Numbered from the stretch's first letter, positions 50,231 through 59,167 are shown. The stretch is DNA of 64,000 nucleotides from an uncultured Ellagibacter sp. (GCA_934654815.1 CAKUGU010000005.1:17543-81542); one strand, 5' to 3'. The notes: generated by a model not told the origin, from the sequence alone. Numbers and translations are program-made.

Positions 50231-50923
50231 ATGAACGGCGAGGAGCTCGACGATCTGCTCAAGGTACCGGCGTCAACGAGGGCGGACGCCGAGGCCATCC
50301 TCTTCGCGTTGGAGACCCGGCCAGACGGCCTCAACGCCACGACGGAGTCACTCGCGGCCGACGTCCTTGGCTATTCGGACGAGGAGGACTTCAACCGCCT
50401 GTTCGACCTCGACTTCGCCCTCAGGGCACTGGCGGAGAACCACGGGCTGCTCCTGGACAGCCACCACCACGACGGGTTGGCCGAGGGCCTGCCTTTCCAC
50501 CTTGATTTCTACGTCTGGCACAGGAGCGACGCCACATCGAACGGCATGTTCGCCGATCAAGAGCGCGACTACCACGACGAGTTCGGAGACATGATTGCCC
50601 GCGAGATCAGCAAAATCCTGGAGAGGGCGCTTCCCGTAGAAGTTGTGCCGCAAAGCCTCGAGTACTCCCGCTGGAATGATCAGGCCTGCGACGCGGAGCT
50701 TCTCGGCATAGGCTGCTCCTTCGCCATCGGCGAGTTCGATTTCGAGCTCGGCTTCGAGCTTAATACCGGCCGAGGTGGCCTGATGCGCGTAGGCGACCCC
50801 CTTCCCGAGCCGTATTCATACGGTATTTCACTCAGGTGCGAGGGCACGGACGAGAGCGGCGAGGACGTCTGTTACCTCTGGGACAACGCCTCCTTCGAGT
50901 GGGGCAGGTGCGAGGAGGACTGA
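50231..50923 (+). CDS. Acidic unknown cargo protein, overlapping the portal gene 3' end
   Basis: A 230-residue, very acidic protein (MNGEELDDLLKVPASTRADA ... GEDVCYLWDNASFEWGRCEED) without signal or membrane segment. The ATG at 50,231 has GGAGG 7 bases upstream. It runs against the late genes and its last 52 bases overlap the portal coding region, so it lies on the cargo side of the insertion junction. LFALETRPDGLNATTESLAADVLGYSDEEDF looks like an N-terminal helical bundle. No family recognised; acidity would fit a DNA-mimic or regulator but there is no direct evidence. Confidence 0.7.
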   Translation: MNGEELDDLLKVPASTRADAEAILFALETRPDGLNATTESLAADVLGYSDEEDFNRLFDLDFALRALAENHGLLLDSHHHDGLAEGLPFHLDFYVWHRSDATSNGMFADQERDYHDEFGDMIAREISKILERALPVEVVPQSLEYSRWNDQACDAELLGIGCSFAIGEFDFELGFELNTGRGGLMRVGDPLPEPYSYGISLRCEGTDESGEDVCYLWDNASFEWGRCEED

Positions 50924-52275
50924 GACACGCCCTTCGCCTTCCTCTCGCTCTCCCCGTACCACTTCGCCCGGTACTCCCACGTCTCCATGAGGCCCGCGGC
51001 CACCTCGGCCATGTCCTGCTTCTTCTCGGCCGTCGTGTCCTGCACGATCGAGTCGTCGAAGAGCACGCCCACGTCCCCCTCGTCGGGCAGGTCCTCACCG
51101 AGCGTCCTCGCGCAGGCGAGCAGCGCCCGGCTCACGCCGCAGATCGCGCCCTGCATGGCGTTCTCGTTCTTGCGGATGTTGCGCATGAGGGCCGAGTTGT
51201 CGCTCGAGACCTCCGTGGCCGTCTTCACGTACCCCACGTTGTCGAAGTCGAAGTAGTTGAGCCCCAGGCCGCAGAGGTCGCCGAGCACCTGCAAGGCCAG
51301 CCGGAGGGCCCGGCTCTGGGCCTCGGTCCGCAGCGCCGGCGCGAACTCCGTGATCGTGTCCTCGGTGCTCATCACCTTGCGAAACACCGTGCAGTCTCCC
51401 TTGCCGAAGGGGATCGGCACGCGCCGGCCCTTCTCGTCCTTCTCGCTGTCGAACATCACGTCCGAGAGGAACACGCGCATCTTGCCCGCGTCTATCTCGT
51501 TGATGAGCGCGTCGAAGGCGAGGTCCACGCTCTGTATCGCGTCCACCGCGTCGGCGAACACGCTCTGACCGTACGGCGAGCAGTCCACCCGCGTGTTCGG
51601 CACCGCCGGCCGCACGATCCCGAACGTGGGCCAGGCGCTGCCCGTGCGGACCTCCTCGGCCACCCCGGGCACGCGGCACACGTTGCCCTCGGCGTCGAAG
51701 CACACCGTGCGGATGATGTACCCGCCGCCCGCGCCCACGAGGTGCATCTGCAGCTGGTCCACGGGACGCCCCCGGTCGAAGGCGCGCGTCACGAAGGCGC
51801 ACTCCCGCACGCCCTCGGCGTCCCAGGTGAGCGGCACCGTCATGCGCGCGTCGTAGTGGCGCACGCGAACCTCGCGCCTCGCCGTGTCCAGCCACAGGGC
51901 GAACGCCCCCGTGCCCAGCCCGAACGCCCGCACCACGGTCTCCTGGGCGCGCCCCCAGAACCCCGTGGCCGAGAAGAACCGCTCCAGCCAGTCCGTGCAC
52001 TCCTGACGGCCGCACACCACGCTCGTCTTCTCGTCGAGCAGGAGCGACCCCCACTCGCGGCACACCCTCATGGCGGGCATGACGCTCCTGCGGTGCACCT
52101 CGTACACCCGCCCCAGGCCGTCCGTGTCGCGGTAGTCGTAGAACTCGCCGACGGCGCGCATCCACCGGTCCCACCCGGCGATGTGCCCCTCCATGTCCTC
52201 CAGCGGCAGCCGAAACCCCAGCGCCCGCAGGTACGCCCTCACGTGCTCCGGCACCCAATACGCGTCCTCGGCCAT
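50872..52275 (-). CDS. Phage portal protein (SPP1 gp6-like), C-terminus altered
   Basis: A 467-residue portal protein: YGQSVFADAVDAIQSVDLAFDALINEIDAGKMRVFL and ALRTEAQSRALRLALQVLGDLCGLGLNYFDFDNVGYVKTATEVSS are the typical clip and stem regions. The end (AKWYGESERKAKGVSQSSSHLPHSKEALSQR) departs after the conserved YGE stretch: portal proteins normally continue with an acidic tail, whereas the last about 20 residues here are the antisense of the plus-strand cargo gene. That marks the junction of the cargo insertion. The minor head (MuF-type) gene that normally follows is missing. Confidence 0.88.
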   Translation of the reverse strand: MAEDAYWVPEHVRAYLRALGFRLPLEDMEGHIAGWDRWMRAVGEFYDYRDTDGLGRVYEVHRRSVMPAMRVCREWGSLLLDEKTSVVCGRQECTDWLERFFSATGFWGRAQETVVRAFGLGTGAFALWLDTARREVRVRHYDARMTVPLTWDAEGVRECAFVTRAFDRGRPVDQLQMHLVGAGGGYIIRTVCFDAEGNVCRVPGVAEEVRTGSAWPTFGIVRPAVPNTRVDCSPYGQSVFADAVDAIQSVDLAFDALINEIDAGKMRVFLSDVMFDSEKDEKGRRVPIPFGKGDCTVFRKVMSTEDTITEFAPALRTEAQSRALRLALQVLGDLCGLGLNYFDFDNVGYVKTATEVSSDNSALMRNIRKNENAMQGAICGVSRALLACARTLGEDLPDEGDVGVLFDDSIVQDTTAEKKQDMAEVAAGLMETWEYRAKWYGESERKAKGVSQSSSHLPHSKEALSQR

Positions 52276-52415
52276 ACGCCCTCCTAACCCCGCATCTCGT
52301 CCGCGCCATCATCCCAACCCGTCACAAGGGCAAAGGGCAAAGCGCCTGCCGAGAAGGGCATCGGGCATCACACGCCGCATCACGCGGAGAAGAACAAGGA
52401 CCAGCCGAGAAAGAC

Positions 52416-52571
52416 GAAGGCGCCCCACACGCCGCCAAAGGGCGACGCACGGGGCGCCTTCGCGGCAACGGGGGCTGGTAACACCCCGCCGCCTGGCCGC
52501 AGCCGCATAAGGACGCGGGACTCGCACCGCGCACGACCGAAAGGAGCGGCCGCGGCTTTCCAACGATTATA
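52416..52571 (-). ncRNA. Predicted structured RNA between terL and portal
   Basis: On the minus strand TATAAT (52,571-52,566) is followed by an 11-bp helix (52,556-52,546 with 52,506-52,496, one G-U), which encloses a smaller stem CGCGG/CCGCG (52,531-52,514) with a T-loop-like tgcgagtc, then a 46-base hairpin with 11 perfect base pairs (GAAGGCGCCCC/GGGGCGCCTTC, 52,461-52,416) and an inner CGCC-cttt-GGCG stem. The rest of the 342-base gap has no gene. It may be an independent transcript or a 5' leader of portal. Confidence 0.55.
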
Positions 52572-52617
52572 GGAAGAAGCGCGTGCCGAGAAGGGCCAAG
52601 CCCCAGCCGACAACCCC

Positions 52618-53898
52618 TCACGCGCCCCTCAGCACGTCGTCCATCATCGCGTAGCGCACCGCGTCGATGGAGTGGTCGTTGCCGTCGGGGATCTCGTCCA
52701 CCCACGTGCCGTCGCGCTCGCGCAGGTACTCCTTCAGGCGGAACTCCTCGTAGGCCAAGGGCGCCCGCACCGGGTCGATGCAGATCTCGCGCAGCCCCGC
52801 CAGCCACTCGTAGCTCATGCGCCGCATGTTGGCCTTGCGGGCCGGCCGCGCCCGCAGCCCGAACTCGCGCCGGTACGTCGCCATGGACTGCTTGCCGTCC
52901 GGCGTGTCGTCGCACCAGATCAGCTCGTCGTGGAGAAACGTGTCGCGCCCCGGCTCGTCGGCGAAGGTGAGCGCCCCCACCACCATGGCGCCCGTCTCGG
53001 CGGGCGTCTTCCTGTTGGCCGAGAGCTCCTCGAAGATCGTGAGTCTGCGCTCGCCGGGCTCCCACCCGCAGCGCACGAACCTCCACGGGTCGGGGAACCA
53101 CCCCCAGTCGATGCCGTTGCGCGTGCGCGAGAACCCCCTGCACTGCGCGTCGGAGAGCCGCACCTCGCGCACGTTGTTGAACACGGAACCGCCGGTGCCC
53201 GTCACCTCGCCCAGGTACTCGCTCCGCCACGCCTGCTCGTCGAGCCCCCTCAGGTACTCTGCCTCCTCGACGAACGGCCCGCCCAGCCACTCGGGGTGGC
53301 TCTTCACCACGTCCAGATACGAGCTCTGCCGCACGAGCGTGTCGGCCCTGCGCTCGCGCTCCAGCTTCTCGCGGTTCACCCAGCTCCACAACGTCCTTGG
53401 CGGGTTGTAGCTGTAGAAGATCCAGAAGTCCTCGCCGCCGCGCCTCAGCGAGTTCAGGATGCTCCTCACCGCGTCGATGCCGTCGAACTGGTCGAGCTCC
53501 TCGAACCACGTCACGGCCGCGTAGCCGCGCGTGAACTTCACGCCCTTGAGCTTGAGCGGGTCGTCCGCCCCGCGGAACACGATGCGCTGCCCCGTGGGCT
53601 TGTACGTAAGCTCCATGGGAGAGACCCGCGCCGAGAACCACGCCTCAAGCCCCAGCTCCGCGATCGCCCACGTCATCTGCTGGAACACCGAGTCGCGCAG
53701 CGTGTTGCTGAACCTGCGCACCACCACGGCGTTCGCCTCCGGGTTGGCGAGAAGCACGAGCACGATCGCCACGCTGATGAAGCTCGACTTCGTGGACCCA
53801 CGCCCGCCGTACAGCCAGTAGTGCGTGTGCCCGTGCGCCATCACGTCGCCCAGCACGTCGTGGAACCTCGGTATCACCACGTCCGCCGCGCTTATCAC
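52618..53898 (-). CDS. terL: Terminase large subunit
   Basis: A 426-residue packaging ATPase-nuclease of the PBSX/Terminase_3 type. Walker A is GGRGSTKSS (about residue 31-39), Walker B AVTWFEELDQ (about 126), and the nuclease acidic residues lie in NGIDWGWFPD (about 267) and DGNDHSIDAVRYAM at the C-terminus. It drives DNA into the prohead. It overlaps the small subunit by four bases (ATGA). Intact. Confidence 0.94.
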   Translation of the reverse strand: MISAADVVIPRFHDVLGDVMAHGHTHYWLYGGRGSTKSSFISVAIVLVLLANPEANAVVVRRFSNTLRDSVFQQMTWAIAELGLEAWFSARVSPMELTYKPTGQRIVFRGADDPLKLKGVKFTRGYAAVTWFEELDQFDGIDAVRSILNSLRRGGEDFWIFYSYNPPRTLWSWVNREKLERERRADTLVRQSSYLDVVKSHPEWLGGPFVEEAEYLRGLDEQAWRSEYLGEVTGTGGSVFNNVREVRLSDAQCRGFSRTRNGIDWGWFPDPWRFVRCGWEPGERRLTIFEELSANRKTPAETGAMVVGALTFADEPGRDTFLHDELIWCDDTPDGKQSMATYRREFGLRARPARKANMRRMSYEWLAGLREICIDPVRAPLAYEEFRLKEYLRERDGTWVDEIPDGNDHSIDAVRYAMMDDVLRGA

Positions 53899-54380
53899 GC
53901 CGCCCCACCGGCCTCAGAAGGGTAGGACCGAGAAGAGCTCTGCGGAGAAGCCCCCTCCGCCGCGCCGCCCGCGGCCGAGAAGTCCAGCCGCTCCTGCACG
54001 GGCTGCGCCACCACGCCGAGCACGATCTTCGGCGCCTCGTCGCCGCCGCGGTCGTCGCGCTGCCGCTCGGCCTTGCCGTACTCGTCGGGGAACTTGCGCT
54101 CGAGCAGCCACGCCGCCGCAGTCCAGTACTGGTTGCGGGCGAGCGCCGCCGCGCGGATCGTCGTGAGAAGCGTGTGCTTGAACTCCGCCTCCTCCTTTTT
54201 TAGTCCCTCGCATAACTCGCGCTGCAGCTTGTTCTTCGGCTCGCCGATCCAGCGGTAGAACGTGGACTCGTGCACGCCCAGCGCGCAGATGATGTCGCCG
54301 TTGGACAGGCCGTCGGCCTTGAGCCGAATGGCCTGCTCCACCATCTCCTTCGTCAGCTTCGGTCTTCCCATGCGCCTCAC
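53895..54380 (-). CDS. terS: Terminase small subunit
   Basis: A 161-residue protein with N-terminal HTH (LTKEMVEQAIRLKADGLSNGDIICALGVHESTFYRWI), a helical oligomerisation middle (WTAAAWLLERKFPDEYGK) and a loose C-terminus. It recognises the packaging site. Start at 54,380 or 54,371 (MGRPKL). Typical partner of the large subunit. Confidence 0.9.
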   Translation of the reverse strand: MRRMGRPKLTKEMVEQAIRLKADGLSNGDIICALGVHESTFYRWIGEPKNKLQRELCEGLKKEEAEFKHTLLTTIRAAALARNQYWTAAAWLLERKFPDEYGKAERQRDDRGGDEAPKIVLGVVAQPVQERLDFSAAGGAAEGASPQSSSRSYPSEAGGAA

Positions 54381-54488
54381 CGCCTCCTATTCCATCCTTA
54401 TGGCCAGTGATTGTCCGCACGCGTCACAAAGCGCGAGGAGGGCGCCCCGGGCGAGGGCGCCCTCCTCACAAATCCGTTCACGGCGGGG

Positions 54489-54896
54489 CTACCCCCGCTT
54501 GCCCGGCAGCCCGTACTTCCTGCACAGCCGGGAGTTCCGCTGCCGCAGCCGGTCGCGCTCCCGGCGGACCTCCTCGATCGTGGCGCCGTTCTCCACGGCC
54601 TCGCGCTCGCGCTCCAGCTGCTCGTTGAACGCCCGCTCCTGCTCCAGGTGGTAGCGTTCGCTGCACAGCCGGCACATGCCCGTCTGCCGGTTCAGCATCA
54701 CGCCCACCGCGCCGCACTCCGGGCACACCGTCTGCACGGCGAGCGAGCAGTGGATGCGGCTCGCCCTCATCTCCACGGCCCGCACCGAGTGGCGCGCTCC
54801 GCACCTCCGCTCGATCTCGGCGGCGGCGTAGGCGGCCCCGCGGAAGCTCACCTCGCGCAGGACGTCGTCCTGCTCCTCGGTCCACCTCATGGCCAC
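54489..54896 (-). CDS. Phage zinc-finger/Myb-like protein upstream of terminase
   Basis: A 135-residue protein. The N-terminus MAMRWTEEQDDVLREVSFRGAAYAAAEIERRCGARHSVRAVEMRASRIH is Myb/SANT- or resolvase-HTH-like; CPECGAVGVMLNRQTGMCRLC is a four-cysteine zinc ribbon; the rest is a charged helix (QLEREREAVENGATIEEVRRERDRLRQRN). It is probably a DNA-binding regulator of late genes or an HNH-related remnant; no HNH residues are seen. Lies 108 bases before terS and 226 bases after the primase gene. Confidence 0.65.
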   Translation of the reverse strand: MAMRWTEEQDDVLREVSFRGAAYAAAEIERRCGARHSVRAVEMRASRIHCSLAVQTVCPECGAVGVMLNRQTGMCRLCSERYHLEQERAFNEQLEREREAVENGATIEEVRRERDRLRQRNSRLCRKYGLPGKRG

Positions 54897-55122
54897 CGCC
54901 TCCCGCCATGCCGCGCGGTCAAGACGCGGGACGCGCCCGCGACCAGCGGGAACGCCGCCCGTCTCGCCGTCTTGACCAGTTCCCGGACGGAAGTCCCCGC
55001 GCCCGTGCGCGCGCCTGCGCGGGCGCGCGTGGCCCCCATTTCCCCAATCCCCGTAAAGACGTTGAGGACAGAGCCACCTACGGGCACCCTCACCAGCCGA
55101 TACGCCCGTCTTGACCCGCGTC

Positions 55123-57864
55123 TCAACATGGGACCACCCCGCAAGACGGCGAGCCGGCCTGCTCGTCCGTGGGAACCTCGAGCAGTGCCTCGAGCCGGTC
55201 GTTGTCGATGCAGACGCAGTAGACGCGGCTGCCGCTCGCGAACCGCTTCTGCCGGGTGAACCCGCGCCCGGCGCCCGTCAGCAGCACGCCCTCGTCCGCC
55301 ATGCGGCGCAGCGTCTTCTGGCGGTCGAAGTTCGCGTCGGCAAGCGCCCGGTCGAGCACGCTCGAGAACACGCACCACATGAAGCCGGGGCGGTCCCGGT
55401 GCTCCTCGCAGCTGCCCCAGCGCTCCAGGCGGTCCATCTCGGCGGAGTCGTCGAAGTGGATGCGGTTGCGCACGAGCCACTCGGCCACGAACTGGATCGC
55501 CTTCATGTCCGTGTCGCCGCCCGCCGCGCCCGTCGAGTTGGCGAGCGCCCAGCGCGCGAGTTCCAGCGCCCCGTCCACACACGAGGCCCACTCGGAGCCC
55601 GAGGAGAACACGTAGAACTCCGCGAGCGCGTCGGCAAAGGCCAGGAGCGCCACGTTGTCGGCCTGCGGGTGACCCGACGCCATCGCGCCCACCGCGTCGC
55701 GCACGCGGGCGAACTCGCCCACGTAGAACTCCCGCGGGTTGCGCCGCAGGGCCGAGACGAACGCCCGCCCCGCCGTGCCGTGCTCGGAGGCCACGAGGTG
55801 GTGCATCGCCTGGGCGGCGCGCACGTCGCCGAACGGCTCGGCGTTGAGCTCGAGCGTGCGGTTGGCCGCGCCCTGCTGGGTCGAGTCGCCCACGATGGGG
55901 ATCTCTCCCGTGGCCAGGGTGAGCGCCCGCCAGCTGCCCGCCCGCATCATCGAGCGGTCCGAGTTGAGCGCCCCGCGCTCGTGCCCGAGCGAAAGCGAGT
56001 AGAGAAGGTCCTCCACCACCATGCGCTTGGACGCCTGGCCGCCCGGCGAGCCCTTGCTCTGCAGCTCGTCCACGATCACCGGGATGTCGTGGAGCAGCGC
56101 CGCCGCCCTCACGATCGACTTCGGCGTGTCGGCGAACGTGCGGAAGTAGGAGTCCGCGCCCTCGGTCGGGTCGCCCCACACCGAGCCGGCCGCCTTGAGC
56201 GTCGGCGTCTTGCCGCTTCTCGAGCGCCCCCACAGGTAGACGATGAACGTCTGCACGTTGAGGAGCGACACGAGCGGCGAGGCGAACGACGCCGCCATCA
56301 CGCAGCGAAACGCCATCGAGGCCGCCCGCGCCGGAGCCACGCCCGCCACCCAGCCGGCAAGCGTGCCGGCCGGCTCCATGAAGGGGCGGGCCTTCACGAG
56401 CTCGTCGGGCGCGGGGTCGAAGCGCACCTCGTCGCCCTCGCGGTCGTAGGGCATGAACGCGCCCAGGGGCGAGGAGGCCCAGCCCATGTGCGTCACGCTG
56501 CGGTAGCGCGGGCGGGCGTACCCCAGCCGCCGCTCGCAGTCGGTCAGGTAGCGCACGACGTCCTTGGCGTTGGCCGAGGAGACGTTCGCGCCCAAGGGGG
56601 CCAGCGCCCCGATGACGCGGCTCTGGTTGAGGAGCACGTCGCGGTCGAGGGCCCGTTCCCGCACGCCTCCCGGCACCGCCACGCGCACGAGGGCGCGCAC
56701 GTCGCCGGTGTCCACGTCCACGAGGTCGCATGCGATCCAGGGCGCGGTCGAGCTCACCGAGTAGCGCAGCTCGCCCTCGCGGTCCACCGTCCACAGCCGC
56801 CCTCGCTCGTCGACGAGCCAGCCCTCGACGGAGGGCGCGGCGTCGAACGAGACCTCCGTGGGCTCCTCGGGCAGCGCCGACCCCGAGCAGACCCCTTGCG
56901 AGACGCGCGGCGCAGTAGTCGAACATCTGTTTGTGTTTCGCGCGACGTCGCGCCTATGGCCACGCCCGCGCCCCTGCCTCGGCCGGTAGAACTCGGTGGC
57001 GTTCGCCACGGCGCGACCTATGGTTTGCCGCCCGTAGGTCGTGCCGGCCCGCCCCGAGTCCCACTTGTCGCGCATGAGGCCCGAGGAGCGGAAGATCCTG
57101 TCCATGCGCGCCTCGTCGCCCGCGCACCAGAACGCCAGGTGGTTGCACAGCGCCATGTCGGCGCTCGAGTGGTCGCCGCCCTGGGCGCCCGTGTCGCCGT
57201 CGAGCAGGGCACGAATCGCCGCGCCGTTGCGCGAGGCGAGCATCCGCTCCACGAGCTCCTCGTCGGAAAGGTCGCCGGGCGACGCGGCGTCGCCCTGCCC
57301 GCGCCCGGCCTCGGCGAGCGTCGGTTGCGTCGCGGCCTCCGGCTCGATCCACGTCCGGTAGGCCCGCGCCACCACGCCGGGGTTCGAGCCCACGGCGCCG
57401 TGTCCCTCGTAGACGTCGCCCGTCACGGTGAAGTAGCGGTCGTGGTCGTACATCTCCACGGGCCCGCGGCGGCAGCGCGCCGCCCCCTCGGGCTTGGGCC
57501 CGCGGAAGATCAGGTGCAGCCCGTCGCCGGAGGGCGACACCTCGCAGTACGTCCCCGCCTGCTCCACGACCCAGCGGTACTGCTCCTCGAGCGCGCCGTC
57601 GCGGATCACGTGGTCCAGGTCGAGCCCCGTGTAGGCACGGTCTGGCCCGAAGACGAACCCCACGCCCGAGCACCCCAGGCGCCCGCGCGCGGCCACCGCC
57701 TCCTCGAAGGTCGCCCAGGTGGCGGGGTCGGTGCTCTTGGCCATGCGGCCCGTGTGCGCGTCCACGGGCATCTTCGTGCGGCGGCCGTCGCGCTCGACGA
57801 GCCGCCAGCACACCCAGCGCGGCTCCGCCTTGAGCTCGGCGGGCACCCTGTCTAGAGAACCCAT
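55123..57864 (-). CDS. Primase-polymerase/helicase fusion (replication protein)
   Basis: About 913 residues. The N-terminal AEP primase-polymerase domain shows YTGLDLDHV (catalytic DxD, about residue 75) and SPSGDGLHLIF (SxH). A PriCT-like helical domain follows (SDEELVERMLASRNGAAIRALLDGD ... KWDSGRAGTTYGRQTIGRAV). The C-terminal DUF927/SF3-like helicase has Walker A WGRSRSGKTPTLKAA and Walker B PVIVDELQSKG. ATG 57,864 is preferred to a longer upstream frame. It is the only replication gene of the element, suggesting self-sufficient primer synthesis and unwinding with host polymerase. Confidence 0.88.
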   Translation of the reverse strand: MGSLDRVPAELKAEPRWVCWRLVERDGRRTKMPVDAHTGRMAKSTDPATWATFEEAVAARGRLGCSGVGFVFGPDRAYTGLDLDHVIRDGALEEQYRWVVEQAGTYCEVSPSGDGLHLIFRGPKPEGAARCRRGPVEMYDHDRYFTVTGDVYEGHGAVGSNPGVVARAYRTWIEPEAATQPTLAEAGRGQGDAASPGDLSDEELVERMLASRNGAAIRALLDGDTGAQGGDHSSADMALCNHLAFWCAGDEARMDRIFRSSGLMRDKWDSGRAGTTYGRQTIGRAVANATEFYRPRQGRGRGHRRDVARNTNRCSTTAPRVSQGVCSGSALPEEPTEVSFDAAPSVEGWLVDERGRLWTVDREGELRYSVSSTAPWIACDLVDVDTGDVRALVRVAVPGGVRERALDRDVLLNQSRVIGALAPLGANVSSANAKDVVRYLTDCERRLGYARPRYRSVTHMGWASSPLGAFMPYDREGDEVRFDPAPDELVKARPFMEPAGTLAGWVAGVAPARAASMAFRCVMAASFASPLVSLLNVQTFIVYLWGRSRSGKTPTLKAAGSVWGDPTEGADSYFRTFADTPKSIVRAAALLHDIPVIVDELQSKGSPGGQASKRMVVEDLLYSLSLGHERGALNSDRSMMRAGSWRALTLATGEIPIVGDSTQQGAANRTLELNAEPFGDVRAAQAMHHLVASEHGTAGRAFVSALRRNPREFYVGEFARVRDAVGAMASGHPQADNVALLAFADALAEFYVFSSGSEWASCVDGALELARWALANSTGAAGGDTDMKAIQFVAEWLVRNRIHFDDSAEMDRLERWGSCEEHRDRPGFMWCVFSSVLDRALADANFDRQKTLRRMADEGVLLTGAGRGFTRQKRFASGSRVYCVCIDNDRLEALLEVPTDEQAGSPSCGVVPC

Positions 57865-57999
57865 GCGCAACCACCGCCCAAGCGGTTCAAAACCGTCGCG
57901 TTCTGCGCTAGACTGTCGCCCGAGATTCCGGCCAGGGAATCGAATCCGACGGGCGCGGCTGCAACCGCGCCCGTCCTCGTCTCGGGCCCCGGGCACGCG

Positions 58000-58212
58000 C
58001 TAGCCCTGCTTCGCCTCGCCATCGCCGCCGGCCCCCTTCCTCGCGTTCGGGAAGATCACGTCGCGGCAGATTCGCCAGCGGCCGTTGACCTTGTCCGCGG
58101 GGATGCGCCCCTCGCGGATCCCCCTCGTGATGGACCCCACGTGCTCGCCGGTCACGTGCGCGAGCTGCCCCGGCGTCATGAACAGCGGGACGTCCTCGAA
58201 ACTCAAGTGCAT
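58000..58212 (-). CDS. Small HTH (excisionase/MerR-like) protein
   Basis: A 70-residue protein (MHLSFEDVPLFMTPGQLAHV ... GSITRGIREGRIPADKVNGRWRICRDVIFPNARKG), a winged-helix of the excisionase/helix-turn-helix 17 type. The longer frame upstream to 58,503 is not likely because AGGAAGG precedes the ATG at 58,212. It heads the minus-strand operon with the primase, divergent from the XRE regulators. It may be the excisionase or an early activator. A perfect 20-bp palindrome (58,247-58,266) lies in its leader. Confidence 0.75.
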   Translation of the reverse strand: MHLSFEDVPLFMTPGQLAHVTGEHVGSITRGIREGRIPADKVNGRWRICRDVIFPNARKGAGGDGEAKQG

Positions 58213-58246
58213 CTCATCAGCCTTCCTATCCTTTGCCTCTGGGAAC

Positions 58247-58266
58247 GGACGCCGCGCGCGGCGTCC
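58247..58266. promoter_or_regulatory. Perfect palindrome in the leader of the HTH gene
   Basis: ggacgccgcgcgcggcgtcc, 9 bp arms with a 2-base centre in minus-strand RNA. It is followed by gttcccagaggcaaa, a sequence that also occurs after a hairpin in the leader of the second XRE gene (59,168-59,220). Confidence 0.5.
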
Positions 58267-58389
58267 CCATGGCCCGAGGGCCGCTCTCACCGGATGGGTC
58301 ACGTCGCGTCGCGGTGAGGTGAAGAGTAGCATGGATTTGTCATCGCATGAGACTGCAAGCATGATTTGATGTAAAATGAGCCGTAGCGG

Positions 58390-58418
58390 TTGAACGAGTT
58401 GTTGGCGATTGATATATT
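58390..58418 (+). promoter_or_regulatory. Promoter of the XRE regulator operon
   Basis: TTGAAC (58,390-58,395), 17-base spacer, TATATT (58,413-58,418). Transcript would start about 75 bases before the XRE gene. Confidence 0.7.
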
Positions 58419-58501
58419 CTGTTGCAAAGCGTCGCACCGCCCGCAGGACGGAAGCGCACGCGCCGTCACAGAACGCACACATCGAGGGAAGGAGCGCAAC
58501 C

Positions 58502-59149
58502 ATGGCAAGCTCCCTTTTGGAGCTCAGGAGGCAGGCCGGCTACGCCACGGCCAAGGAGTTCGCCCAGGAGGCGGGCATCGCCGAGGCCACCTACGCGCGC
58601 TACGAGTCGAGCCCCGAGAAGATCCCCACCAGGGCTGCCTGGCAGCTCGCCGACCGCTTCGGCGTCTCCATCGACGTCATCGTGGGCCACGCGGACGTGG
58701 ACGTCTCCGCGCTCAAGGGCGACGTCCAGGCCGTGTTCGACCACCTCTCCAAGCGCTCGCAGGCCTCGGCGCTCGACTACCTGGCGTTCCTCGCCAGGCG
58801 CGACGAGGACATGGCCCGCGCCGAGCGCGAGGAGGAGGACCGCCGCTACGACGCGGTGTGCTACCGCATGGAGCAGCTGTTCCTCGCCAGGCTCGAGCGC
58901 AACGACGAGGACCTGTTCGCCTTCGGCACGCCTGAGCAGCTGCGCGCGGCGTTCCGGGAATACGTCGAGAAGAGGGCCGACGAGCGGCAGGAGCCCGAGG
59001 CGCGCGCCTCGGTGGGCAAGATCATGGCCGCCTACGACCGCTCGCACGGCAGCTTCCGCATGGGCGGCATGACCGTGCTCACGAGCGAGGTCGACCTGCG
59101 CAACCCCCACGTCCGCGCGGAGTGGGAGAAGGGAGGCAGCGGCAACTAG
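58502..59149 (+). CDS. XRE family repressor-like regulator
   Basis: A 215-residue protein with an N-terminal Cro/CI HTH (LLELRRQAGYATAKEFAQEAGIAEATYARYESSPEKIPTRAAWQLADRFGVSIDVIVG) and a long charged C-terminal helix region, without a LexA-like peptidase. Start 58,502 has AAGGAG. It lies immediately beyond the element's divergent control region and is the best candidate for the lysogeny repressor. Lack of the self-cleaving domain means induction would need an antirepressor or other signal. Confidence 0.85.
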   Translation: MASSLLELRRQAGYATAKEFAQEAGIAEATYARYESSPEKIPTRAAWQLADRFGVSIDVIVGHADVDVSALKGDVQAVFDHLSKRSQASALDYLAFLARRDEDMARAEREEEDRRYDAVCYRMEQLFLARLERNDEDLFAFGTPEQLRAAFREYVEKRADERQEPEARASVGKIMAAYDRSHGSFRMGGMTVLTSEVDLRNPHVRAEWEKGGSGN

Positions 59150-59167
59150 ACCCCAGAAAAACAAGGC

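Noticed and set aside
52496..52556. Possible tRNA (T-loop-like tgcgagtc)
   Set aside because: No acceptor stem or anticodon arm of correct lengths can be built around it; better explained as part of a larger hairpin structure.
55111..57855. 914-codon open frame on the plus strand
   Set aside because: Antisense to the primase-helicase. It is Arg/His/Val-rich without recognisable motifs.
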